Shown piece by piece: positions 33,701 to 39,800 of a stretch of DNA of 64,000 nucleotides. Both the position numbers and the translations under genes were made by a program. This stretch comes from Azorinus chamasolen (taxonomy: Eukaryota > Mollusca > Bivalvia > Cardiida > Solecurtidae), in contig OY755243.1 in the NCBI GenBank assembly GCA_963576725.1, forward strand, positions 75,910,106-75,974,105, given 5' to 3'. Positions within the stretch are counted from its first letter, which is position 1. The number at the start of each line of letters is the position of its first letter. The notes beneath the pieces were generated by a model. The model was not told the origin of the DNA. It worked only from the letters and a program-made list of their open reading frames with translations, and did not search any database.

Positions 33701-36458
33701 TAACTTTGTATGTGAGTAATTTAGACATTGATTATTTAATTTTCTTTCATTTGAATCAGTTGTCAATACAAAACATCACATTATTTGAATTAGATCTACG
33801 TCTTGATATTTATCCCGGCGTAGGGTGTTTTCGACGATGTAAGCGGTTTTCGTAAATTGGACCTACTTAAACAAATGCCGATTGCTAAATAAATATGTGA
33901 GTGAAACATGCAAACGAATGTATATCACTGAGATTTTATAAAGAACTTGATCTACGGCAACGTAGAATTGTTTACATTTTGAACCAAAATAGCTTAAATC
34001 TTGGTGAAATCTGACTTGTTCTTTCTTCTTTAAATACTGTTTTACATAAATCAGCCTGTCTGTCTGACTTCTTTAAATAGGCCTACTGGTTTACAAAAAT
34101 CATTCTGTCTGTCCGTCTCACACACATCTAACATCCCAGACATAGATCTACAGCCTTGAAGACATATTCTCTATTTACAATCATTCTACACAGAAAGTTA
34201 ATAACATAATTGAACAACTTGAAGGCTTAGCAACATCATTTAACACAGACATCACAACTTTAAAGGTTAGGAGCATACCACCAGCATCACTTCAGAAATA
34301 GAAAGAATTCAAAAACAAGCACAGCAAATTTCATTCAAGCCAATTCTCTGACACTGAAATACACACTAAACAAAAATCTTTAGAAGGACATAAAACAAAT
34401 AAATACAAAAATATCACACATAAACACTCAGCACAATCTACCAACAATCAGATGGGATAGAGCCATCCAGAAAACAAGCACAAAAAAAACGAGGGAGGCA
34501 TGCCCAAAATTCTAAAAAATGTAGAAAATTTACTTTTGAAGTTATGTTCATATATGTATGATGGAGTTCATCCTGATCACTGGCTAACTTACAAGTGGTT
34601 TTCCATTGTTTGCAAGACAGTTCAGAATGACTTAAGTTGTCCTTCTTCCCTGCAAGATGTTGCTGCTGCTGATGATGATGCTGCTATTGATTACAATTTT
34701 AATGTTGAAAATGATTCTGATTCATGGGATTTCAAACGAAAATAGCTTTTAACTACCCCTAAGATATACTGTATGCATGTGTAACACATAGTTCAAATGT
34801 TTAACCCTTTCCTCCATGCTAAATAGGAAATAGCTAAACATTATGTTGTATGTGTTAATAAATACATGTATATGCATGCACACAGTATTGTCCTTATCCT
34901 ATTGACCTATCCAGTAACTTCAAAGTCTATCATCACCATCATTAGCATCAATTGACATTAAGTTACTAACACAACAGCTCTATCAATATCTTCTGTTTTC
35001 TGCATGTTTCTATCTCAATGCACCTAAATGTACCTGGTGTACATGCAAATATACCACAACTAACACACAGCTTGTCTTGCCATTTTAACCCTTTCCTCTG
35101 CATATTTAACACATATGACACCTTTACTATATTTCTTACAATTAACATTTACTGATGATGGCGAATACAGATCTGATGGCAGCTTAAATCATGATGAGAG
35201 TAACGTAGAAAGCTCCTTGAGCTTTCTGGTTTCTTGTCATCTTGCTTTAAGCATTACCAAACCTTAATTTCAGCTTGCTTTAAGCAGTATTACATTATAC
35301 ATGTAATGCCCTTCTGGCAATGGAGGAAATGGTTAATATCGCTTATCTACAGTCTTGTGATTTAGACTATGTCAATAATTTAAACATCACGTCGCAGCAT
35401 CATGAGTTTCTTATTTTACTTGTAAAAATTAGTGGGTGACATGAACGTCACTAACCAATACACAAAGTTCTATTTCACTGATATATTACAACATTCAACT
35501 TGTTAAAAATTGGTGGGTGACTTGATCATCGCTAACCATGATACACAACTATTTCACATTATATTACAATATTTAACATATATATATTGCTAATATATAT
35601 ACATTTTATTACTAACTGTAGTATTTTGTTTATTAGAAATTGAATGAAGTATGGTGGGTGACATGAACATCGCTAACCAATACACAACTATTTCACGTTA
35701 ATATTACAGTATTTGTCTTATTGCCAAGGTTCAGTTAAAGCCATTTTTTTAAATCAACATAGTATGGTGGGTGACATGATCCTCGCTAACCAATTAAACA
35801 TACATTAAATAAATTGCAGTAGGACAGTCACTTATATAAGTCTGAAACACACAACATCAGCCAATAAGATGTCACAGTCTTGGACCAAAAGTAGATCTAT
35901 CAACCACTTTACGACTTGGATATGTATTAAAGAAAAGTAAGAGATTGTTGGTTTAAGTTTGTTATTTGAAGTTGCGCTTCAACTTTTATCAAGGTGTTCT
36001 GTATTCGTTTATTGTTCTGTTACTTTTAGAGAGTCATAATTGCTGTTACTAATTTCATCTATATCTGGTGTATAAATCATCAATTTCACCATATATTTGG
36101 TGTTATGCTTTCACTTTATTTAGTTGAATGCGTTTGGCAGCTGTGCTCGCTTATAGGCTGTGCCTATTTCATATTACCAACAGTGAGGGTAATGATGAAT
36201 TCATTATAGAGATGTCATAAACCGCCATATCACTGCAAAACTTGAATTGTGGTGGGGGTGAAAATCGCAGCGTCATGAAGTCGACTTATTTATAACACCA
36301 TAAAACCAGTTTGCTTACTCGTTAGGTACCCAAACCCTGGCGGTAATATCTCTTGAACCTGAGATAATCGCACTGTCAGGCAACAGGGCAGCAGTCACAG
36401 CTCTAACGTCCTTTTCATGCCCAAATATTTGGCATCGAAGTTGATACAACGCAGCCAT
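715..36458 (-). CDS. PLAA: Phospholipase A2-activating protein (PLAA/Doa1/Ufd3 homologue), N-terminal 467 residues, 8 exons, 3' end outside the window
   Basis: PLAA binds ubiquitin and the AAA ATPase p97/VCP and works in ubiquitin turnover and endolysosomal sorting (known of the family). Coding exons in transcript order: 36458-36319, 11532-11339, 10242-10141, 8922-8803, 6578-6275, 3650-3490, 2043-1883, 934-715. All junctions are GT-AG and the reading frame stays open across them. Exons 1-5 (residues 1-287) give a seven-bladed WD40 propeller, with blades such as [16 protein letters not shown] and [15 protein letters not shown]. Exon 6 is the linker. Exons 7-8 (about residues 345-467) give the PFU ubiquitin-binding domain, with [37 protein letters not shown] and [12 protein letters not shown]; the last exon ends in DPFTG. 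The start [20 protein letters not shown] aligns with the family N-terminus. The C-terminal PUL domain lies to the left of position 1. Intron 1 is about 24.8 kb and full of transposons; the other introns are 0.9-2.6 kb. Identification is firm; no frameshift was seen. Confidence 0.95.
963..1189 (-). repeat. MITE family A (piggyBac-like), full length
   Basis: The element has TTAA at both ends, termini CCCTTTCC and GGAAAGGG, and an off-centre hairpin with core CGGCTCCTCTAGGAGCCG flanked by CAAACAGAG and CTCTGTTTGC. It sits in PLAA intron 8. Confidence 0.85.
1209..1390 (+). repeat. MITE family A, diverged
   Basis: It contains TTTCCTTCATATAACTGCC, TTTGCAAACA, CGGCTCCTATAGGAGCC and a GGGAAAG right end. 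The TTAA flanks have decayed. Confidence 0.65.
1406..1858 (+). repeat. MITE family C (pogo/mariner-like) split by a nested MITE family B
   Basis: The ends are CAGTAGAACCCCTC and its complement GAGGGGTTTTTACAG, with TA flanks as expected of Tc1/mariner/pogo elements. The core pairs CAGGTTGAAAGTCATGCAGA with its complement around GCTCCCAAAGGGAGC. A family B copy (1468-1697) lies inside, so B inserted after C. Confidence 0.8.
1468..1697 (-). repeat. MITE family B (piggyBac-like), nested
   Basis: It starts TAACCCTTTACCTCATAAGC, has a core hairpin of ATAAATAGAGCATATGCTCC with its complement ending in ATCACAATGGTTTCA, and ends GAGGGAATGGTTTAA. Confidence 0.8.
2157..2351. repeat. MITE family D
   Basis: The ends are AGAGCTACAGATAAAGGTGC and GCATCTTATCTGGACC. 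The central hairpin reads from CTCCATCAAACCCTATAC to GGGTTTGGTGGAGAAATAAA around TTCTCTTCGAGACAA. Confidence 0.75.
2516..2592 (+). repeat. MITE family B, 3' half only
   Basis: It matches the right half of other B copies: ATCACAATGGTTTCAAGAAG, GGCGTAGAAAGGCGTATTTA and GGAGGAAAGGGTTAA. A further family A-like remnant lies at about 2675-2790. Confidence 0.7.
2829..3057 (+). repeat. MITE family B, full length
   Basis: TTAACCCATTCCCTCATAT at the left and ATGAGGTAATGGGTTAA at the right enclose the hairpin ATAAATAGAGCATTTGCTCC/TATAGGAGCAAATGC. Confidence 0.85.
3707..4060. repeat. Family D and family A fragments
   Basis: Positions 3707-3805 are half of a D element (TCCAGATAAGATATG, TTTCTCCATCAAAA). 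Positions 3945-4060 are a short A element (AACCCTTTACCTCATAGCTG, ATTGCTCCTATGGGAGCCAA). Confidence 0.6.
4069..4272 (+). repeat. MITE family C (pogo-like), full length
   Basis: It runs from CAGTGAAACCCCTCTAAACT to GGTTTAGAGGGGTTTTACTG with TA on both sides. The core stem is GGTGGCAGCTTAATGCAGGG with its complement and a slightly damaged GCTCCTCTAGGACC dyad. Confidence 0.88.
4335..4672. repeat. Short interspersed molluscan-type repeat with GACGGACGGACAG tract
   Basis: The segment is bounded by GTGATGCCCCCGTGTAGG and CGTCAACGGGGGCATAATAA, with a GACAGACGGACGGACAGACG tract before the right end. The inverted ATGCCCCC/GGGGGCAT ends suggest a small non-autonomous element. Confidence 0.6.
4762..5273. 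mobile_element. TTAA-flanked non-autonomous element inside family C
   Basis: CTTAAAGTCCCTG at 4761-4773 is answered by CAGGGACTTTAAG at 5262-5274. The TTAA at each edge fits a piggyBac-like target duplication. No coding capacity was seen. Confidence 0.7.
5422..6198. mobile_element. Non-autonomous hAT-like element, 777 bp
   Basis: The inverted ends are TAGGGCTGTCACAGTTA and GTAACCGTGACAGCCCTA. A perfect 8-bp target duplication, CTCTCATG, lies at 5414-5421 and 6199-6206. Eight-bp duplications are typical of the hAT superfamily. Inside are further AACCG/CGGTT inverted motifs but no transposase that I can recognise. Confidence 0.85.
6630..6910. repeat. Degenerate MITE family A remnant
   Basis: AAACAGAGCACACCCAGAAC, CAGTAGGAGCTGCTGTCTGA and a TATTCA-rich right half resemble family A with both ends eroded. 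The following 6910-7790 stretch has no recognised gene or complete element; it carries GGGACGCAA and GGGTCCCAGGGACTC motifs. Confidence 0.5.
7878..8361 (+). repeat. Interspersed element with GAGCAC...GTGCTC hairpin tail
   Basis: Two internal ~165-bp subrepeats share GACCCCAGGGACATAATTTA and TTTCTATAGAAAACTG. The element ends AAAGCTCACCCTGAGCAC, TTT, GTGCTCTGGTGAGCTAAAAA. The same tail closes another element at about 23394. Confidence 0.7.
9014..9264 (+). repeat. MITE family A
   Basis: It runs from TTGACCCTTTCCTTCATA to CAGGGAAAGGATTAA with core CAGCTCATATAGGAGCTG. A family B element follows 60 bp later. Confidence 0.8.
9323..9550 (+). repeat. MITE family B, full length
   Basis: TTACCCATTTCCTCATAATG to CCTATGAGGTAATGGGTTAA, with a perfect 46-bp hairpin around GCTCCTATAGGAGC. 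Confidence 0.85.
9780..9989 (+). repeat. MITE family A, core arm deleted
   Basis: The ends TTAACCCTTTCCTTC and GGGAAAGTGTTAA are present. The dyad half upstream of TCTGATCAGGGTCTGCTC is missing, which leaves a shorter copy. Confidence 0.75.
10370..10574 (+). repeat. MITE family C (pogo-like)
   Basis: It starts CAGTAGAACCTGTCTTTAAC and ends AAGACAGGTTCCACTG with TA flanks. The core is CAGGTGGTTGCTTAATGCAA with CTCCAGTAGGAGC. An ATT trinucleotide run lies at 10614-10634. Confidence 0.82.
10926..11128 (+). repeat. MITE family D, full length
   Basis: The ends are AGAGCTACATATAAGGATGC and GCATCTTATCTGGAGCTCT. The hairpin arms CACCAAACCCTATATTGTGA and CACAACATAGGGTTTGGTGG flank CGTCTCAAAGGAGACG. 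Confidence 0.82.
11243..11326 (+). repeat. MITE family C, 5' fragment
   Basis: ACAGTAGGACCTGTCTATAA begins a C element that stops within the GCAAGTGGTTGCATAATGAA core arm, directly beside PLAA exon 2. Confidence 0.55.
11558..11787 (+). repeat. MITE family B, full length
   Basis: TTAACCCACTCCCTCATAT to CTATGAGGGAATGGGTTAG with core AGCATTTGCTCCATAGGAGC. It lies 26 bp inside the 5' end region of PLAA intron 1. Confidence 0.85.
11799..12049 (+). repeat. MITE family E (piggyBac-like), copy 1
   Basis: It runs from TTAACCGTTCACTTGCTATT to CAGCAAGCGAAGGGTTAA with core GACAGCTCCTGCAGGAGCTG inside ACCTGTAAATAGTG/CACTATTTACAAG. It is almost identical to the copy at 59275-59525. Confidence 0.85.
13264..13405 (-). 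repeat. tRNA-derived SINE-like unit, copy 1
   Basis: On the minus strand an A-box-like GACATGGTAGAGTG (13336-13350) is followed by a perfect B box GGGTTCGATCC (13302-13312), then CGGGTATGTTTCTTTATAAG. The clover-leaf arms do not pair well, so a working tRNA gene is unlikely. Confidence 0.6.
13513..13660 (-). repeat. tRNA-derived SINE-like unit, copy 2
   Basis: It repeats copy 1 about 250 bp further on, including GGGTGTTCTTATAAAGAAAC, the B box (13553-13563), the A-box-like stretch (13581-13595) and the GGCCGTACAAGTGATGATAA flank. The two form a tandem duplication. Confidence 0.6.
14340..16216 (+). pseudogene. Decayed copy of a dispersed mollusc/cnidarian gene family (SNQEEADT...LLH type), frameshifted
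   Basis: Fragments in changing plus-strand frames follow the order of a large multi-copy family often annotated as Tesmin/TSO1-like CXC or uncharacterised proteins (from memory of the family). [20 protein letters not shown] is at about 14700. An [25 protein letters not shown] block follows at about 14920-15040. [12 protein letters not shown] is at about 15110. [21 protein letters not shown] block is at 15687. [14 protein letters not shown] and SDVVVVL are at about 15890-15980, and a one-base shift gives [15 protein letters not shown]. Stops and shifts rule out a working protein. The middle (15465-15595) matches a repeat at 37236-38425. It lies inside the 12050-17802 element as cargo. Confidence 0.6.
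16301..16550 (+). repeat. MITE family A, full length, nested in the long-TIR element
   Basis: TTAACCCTTTCCCTCATATA to CAGGGAAATGATTAA, with core GATGGCTCCTATAGGAGCCA. Confidence 0.87.
17925..18020 (-). repeat. MITE family A fragment
   Basis: It shows AACAGAACAGACACTGATCA, a damaged dyad, CTACACTGTTGGCAAGGC and ATGAGGAAAAGGTTTAA. Confidence 0.55.
18401..18733. repeat. Family A fragment followed by MITE family D
   Basis: Positions 18401-18540 are an A copy lacking most of the dyad. Positions 18553-18733 are a D element from AGAGCTCCAGATAAGATGCG to GATGATTTTAGTATTTGGGT, with hairpin arms TGACCACTCTTTAGAATTGT. Positions 18740-20220 contain no recognised gene; a small CCAAT-containing hairpin (CACCTCATTGGT...ACCAATGAGGC) is at 19439-19478. 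Confidence 0.7.
21180..22393. mobile_element. TIR element of about 1.2 kb with a nested family A MITE
   Basis: CAGTGATTAATCTAG at the left edge is the complement of CTAGATTAATCACTG at the right edge, and AAAGTC flanks both sides directly. Repeated GAGTCCCA motifs lie just inside the left end. No transposase was recognised and the superfamily is uncertain. Confidence 0.65.
21419..21677 (-). repeat. MITE family A, nested
   Basis: It runs from TTAACTTTTCCCTGTTCTG to ATGAAGGAAATGGTTAA with a rearranged core (TGATAGGAGCCGTCTAATAA). Confidence 0.75.
22760..23394 (+). repeat. Interspersed element with tandem ~150-bp subunits and GAGCAC...GTGCTC tail
   Basis: Three or four subunits share TGACCTAGTGACCTAGTTTT, CATATTCGAACTTGACCTA and CATTCTGATAAAATTTCAGT. 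The end AGCATGAGCACGTCGTGCTC, TGGTGAGCTAAAAAA matches the tail at 8361. Confidence 0.7.
23969..24045 (-). repeat. tRNA-derived sequence (SINE or tRNA retropseudogene)
   Basis: On the minus strand TAGCGTAGTGG (24023-24033) fits the pol III A box and GGTTCGATTC (23981-23990) fits the B box. An A-run follows the 3' end (T-run at 23960-23968 on the plus strand). Stem pairing is poor, so an active tRNA is not proposed. Positions 23400-23960 and 24050-25336 show nothing else that I can identify. Confidence 0.6.
25730..27000 (-). repeat. Tandem array, ~118-bp unit, in the left arm of the fold-back element
   Basis: About eight units carry CGCCAGCTGTAAATCCCGCG, AAAGGAGCTCTTAAT, GTGGGTTACTTGAGGTAACT and GATAAAGCTCCTTTCGCTG. 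The array is interrupted at 26583-26815 by a family A MITE. A shorter inverted set lies at 29215-29520. Confidence 0.85.
26583..26815 (+). repeat. MITE family A inserted in the array
   Basis: It shows AACCCTTTCCCTCAAATAAA, a perfect CGGCTCCTAGAGGAGCCG core and TATTGAAATTTGGAATAAAA. The right terminus is lost where the array resumes. Confidence 0.75.
27001..27100 (-). repeat. MITE family A half
   Basis: TATATTGCTCCTAAAGGAGC, TCTGGGTCTACGCTGTTTGC and AGGCGTATTAATGGAGTAAA match the A/B right half. At 27327-27352 AATAAATTATCTGTTCTGTT resembles the LINE tail found at 40870. Confidence 0.55.
27780..28500 (-). repeat. Tandem array, ~160-bp unit, about four copies
   Basis: AAAGTTCAAGGGCCATAACT recurs near 27839, 28001, 28158 and 28320, each followed by AATTATTCAACC and CTGCAACCACTTCCAAG. 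Tracts of GGACGGACAGACGGACGG and an inverted pair TATACCCCCCCC/GGGGGGTATA follow at 28632 and 28962. Confidence 0.8.
28661..28904. mobile_element. Small TIR element carrying an interstitial telomere-type repeat
   Basis: AATGGGTAGTTGTGTGAC at the left is the complement of GTCACACAACTACCCATT at the right. Inside are a GTGGGACTAGTCCCAC palindrome, three CCCTAA telomere-type repeats (28764-28783) and three ~24-bp GGCCAGGTTAATGTCAC repeats (28797-28856). Confidence 0.75.
29997..33029 (+). repeat. ~3-kb tandem duplication, copy 1
   Basis: It matches 33150-36176 with only scattered differences, from GCGAACGAAGTGAGCTCTAT to GGCTGTGC(T/C)TATTTCATATTA. It contains a GGAACACCTCG/CGAGGTGTTCC hairpin, a broken coding-like stretch (31100-31663), a piggyBac-like MITE remnant (31721-32256) and several GGTGGGTGACATGA...CGCTAACCAA subrepeats (32350-32640). 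Confidence 0.85.
31100..31663 (+). pseudogene. Broken coding-like stretch in duplication copy 1
   Basis: One frame reads [20 protein letters not shown] at about 31119, meets a stop after PPASLQK, and after a frame change continues through [20 protein letters not shown] to [17 protein letters not shown] and the acidic tail [18 protein letters not shown] (stop at 31663). The family is not recognised. The copy at 34270-34745 is the same but shorter. It may be a captured gene fragment. Confidence 0.35.
33150..36176 (+). repeat. ~3-kb tandem duplication, copy 2
   Basis: It is near-identical to 29997-33029, with small indels and extra GGTGGGTGAC...GCTAACCA subunits at 35431-35540. The 33030-33149 spacer holds a run of about 26 G (33039-33064). 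Copy 2 ends about 140 bp short of PLAA exon 1. Confidence 0.85.
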
Positions 36459-36809
36459 TTCTAAATTGCAGGACCGCGGTAAAGACCGGTTCGTAATCGG
36501 ATTGGAAATATACTTCTAATCAATTTATTAAATTTCCATAAAAGAACGAAGAAAGATCTTCAAATGTTATAAAAATGTATGGATTCTGAAACTCGGTTAT
36601 TGTGAAAGGCAGTGGGATACCCTGCCTGCGATATCGAGGGTCTCGAAAACTAGATCTAATTGCACGAGGTAATAAAGGCATTAACACCGTGTTGTTAATG
36701 TCGGTGTGCGACCTTAGAGTCCTTGAAACAAGTACAATTTAAGGACAAATAAAACGAATAATTGCAATATGGATTGACCGAAAAGAAGATATATTAAGGA
36801 AGCTTTAAA
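36459..36809. promoter_or_regulatory. Divergent promoter region between PLAA and MRPL13
   Basis: The two start codons face away from each other across 351 bp that is free of the surrounding repeats. A CCAAT-type ATTGG (about 36505), several CG dinucleotides (GGACCGCGG, ATATCGAGGGTCTCG) and no TATA box at a fixed place fit a housekeeping bidirectional promoter. Transcription start sites cannot be read from sequence. Confidence 0.65.
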
Positions 36810-39800
36810 ATGGCACACAGAAGAGTAGTGGTTAGTCGCATACTTGTTTATTAAATCAGTTTGACTTAGTCGCGAAATCACATTACAAATTAGGCTTAAG
36901 ATTTGTTTGGAATACCGATCATCAGCATTATATGTCTACAAATTGTACAATATGGGTTTACGTTTTCATGAGATGTTCTTCGGTTACATGGGTGTCGACA
37001 GAGGATCGTCTCATCAGATAATGAGCTGTTAAGACGACGTGCTAAGTTTGTGATGGCTACAGTCATAACTTAAACTTCAATCTAGAGTGCATTAATGTGA
37101 CTACCACAGATGATGACCACCATCATATTCAGAGTTAGATCACATATCAGACTTGCTGCTGTATTGAGCTGGACAACAAGGCCAGGTGATGAACCAGCAC
37201 AAATGACAGCTTATGCCAGGCATTTTCTAGTTCACACATAAATTTGTGTACTCTAAATGGTGATATCGAGCTACATTCGGTTTCAACGATATCCCGGCAG
37301 GGCTGACGGACGTTTCGCTACCCATACCTTTTCGCTACAGTCATTTTGAGAGTCAACTTTATTAACATATAATGGATATTTATATTCAGATACCAAAAAA
37401 GAGTTATAGAAATATTGAAACACATGTATGTAAATTTTTAATACTGTAATAACTGTAAAAGTAAACACTTATAAAACTTAAAAAAAACAACCTATTTTTT
37501 AAATTAAAACGTGTATCATTATCGGTGTCCCTTCGAGATATAATGCTGATTGATTTAAGGCACCCACTGCTTACGTATTCCACGTGTCAATGTTGTCCAC
37601 TCCGAGATAACAAGTGCCACCGGTAAGCCGATTAGATTGGTGTATCGGTATGTGACACTGATTAAATTAACATGGACATGTGCTACATGGATGCATTTTT
37701 GCTATATGCATTTTTGCTCTTTTTCCATTGATAGAAAATATGACACATGCATAACGATCAAATGAAAATACTATACTTACAATTTACTTTTATTTTAACC
37801 CTTTCCTTCATATTTATAAATGTGTTTTCACTCATTTGTAAACAGAGCAGACGCTGATTAGACGGCTCCTATATAGGAGCGGCCAGCCGTCTGATCAGTG
37901 TCTGCTCAGTTTGCTAATATAATTTCTGATTCTTTACTTTCAAAAATGGCTACAGTGTTCCACCTTCCATATTTCATTATATCAATTTTGTCCCAAAATA
38001 TTAATTAAGTAGGTATTATTGAAAGTTGAAATAAACATTGACCAGGGAAAGGGTTAAGGTCGGTTAACACTTTGCCTGATCGAGGTGTTTTCATCCACAA
38101 ACTCTCGATAAATAACTGTTTGCTATGCTGCTACAGTAGTTAAAATTGGTTAACGTATATTTTTAAATCTGTTAAACTATTATATCATCCAAATCAATGA
38201 AATATGTGAATAATTATATTTAATTGAGTGACAGGGTTAGTGCAGGGTAGCGAAATGACTTCCTGTAAGGGTGCGAAATGACTGTAGCGAAATGGTCAGG
38301 GTAGCGAAATGGTCAGGGTAGCGAAACGCTGTGTAGCGAAATGTCCGTAAACCCCCGGCAGATATGTAAGACAGAAACCATCGCAAATTAGCATGCTGTC
38401 TTACAGCTCATTGATGAGACTAGGCATTTCCCTACACTATTTCCACTTGTCATATATATATATATATGCGACTAGCCTTGCGTTTTGGTACCGTATATGC
38501 GACATCTTTTGATTTTGCCAACATACCAAATTTCTGCAGTGACAAGTATTTCAGAGCATTATATTTATAAATTGTTGCTGTAAAAATGTTTTCCATATTA
38601 GAAGCTTCAAAACATTCTGGTAATACATGTAAACAGAATAAATAGATTTGGTGACTCCAGTTCAGATACAGAGTATTTAAACTCAGCCTGGACACCAACA
38701 ATTTGCATAGATGCGTAAATTGAAACATTTTCAAGAATAACATCTATATTTCTCCACCAAATCCTATGTTGTGACTTTCTCCACCAAATCCTATGTTGTG
38801 ACCATACTTCAGAATCGTCTTAAAGAGACACTTCTAAAGAGTGGTCACAACATAGGGATTGGTGAAGAAATGACAATATTAGTATTTGAGTATGAACCTT
38901 TATCTGTAGCTCTGCATAGGTATACGCAAATTTGTAATAACAAGAATAATTTGTTATTCAGTGCTCATGAAAAATTTAACTCCTTAAATGTTTTTGTTTA
39001 CTGTTAACCCTTTCCCTGTTCTATGTTTATTCCAAATTTCAATACCTACTGAATATTCATGGACAAAAAAGTTATAATGAAATATGGAAGGTGGAGCATT
39101 GTAGGCATTTTGGAAAGTAAAGGTACAGTTCTATCTAATTCCATTAGCAAACAGAGCAGACCCTGGTCAGACGGCTCCTCTAGGAGCCGTCTGATTTGGG
39201 TCTACTCTGTTTGCAGATGCGTGAAAACACGTTTATGTAAGGGAAAGGGTTAATAGTTCACCAATCATTGGCAATGGGTTTTCTTTCCAGCAATGGTCTG
39301 CTATGAGCAGGGTGTGGTGGCTTTATGATGCCAGATTCCAGTGTCCATACAGATCAGCAGAGAAAATATGCATGTATCTTGAAGGTCGTAACAAGCCATT
39401 GTACCATCCTTTGTGTAAGTTCAGTTTTTCATTGAATCAAAGAATCGCAATAGAGTTGAAATGGAGTATGTAAACATTTTTTAAACCTTTCCTTCATATA
39501 AATTCCTTTTCATGCATTTGCATAATTCCAAACGAACGGGGAAGACCCAGACCAGATGGCTCCAATAGGAGTCGTCTGATTAGGGTCTGCTCTGTTTGCT
39601 TATGGTATAATATAGATCTAATTTTACAGTTTCTGCTTGAGCTTAAAATGACCCATGTTCATATTCTAAAATTAACCTAATTAATATTCAATGTGACTTG
39701 TGATGTCATTATTTCTTGCATGAATATTGAACAGGGAAAAAGTTAAATGTAGTAACATAGAACAGTGAGGACAATTAACCCTTTTACTAACACTGAATTT

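Larger units (their letters stand above)
37010..38430. repeat. Inverted repeat host sequence interrupted by a 1.05-kb element
   Basis: 37010-37070 (GTCTCATCAGATAATGAGCT, GTGATGGCTAC) is the complement of 38375-38428 (ACCATCGCAAATTAGC, AGCTCATTGATGAGACTAG). The right side plus 37236-37300 matches 15465-15595 in the decayed gene, which marks it as a dispersed repeat. Confidence 0.6.

Noticed and set aside
29997..36176. LTR retrotransposon with 3-kb LTRs
   Set aside because: No TG...CA termini, no primer-binding site and only a 120-bp spacer without gag or pol.
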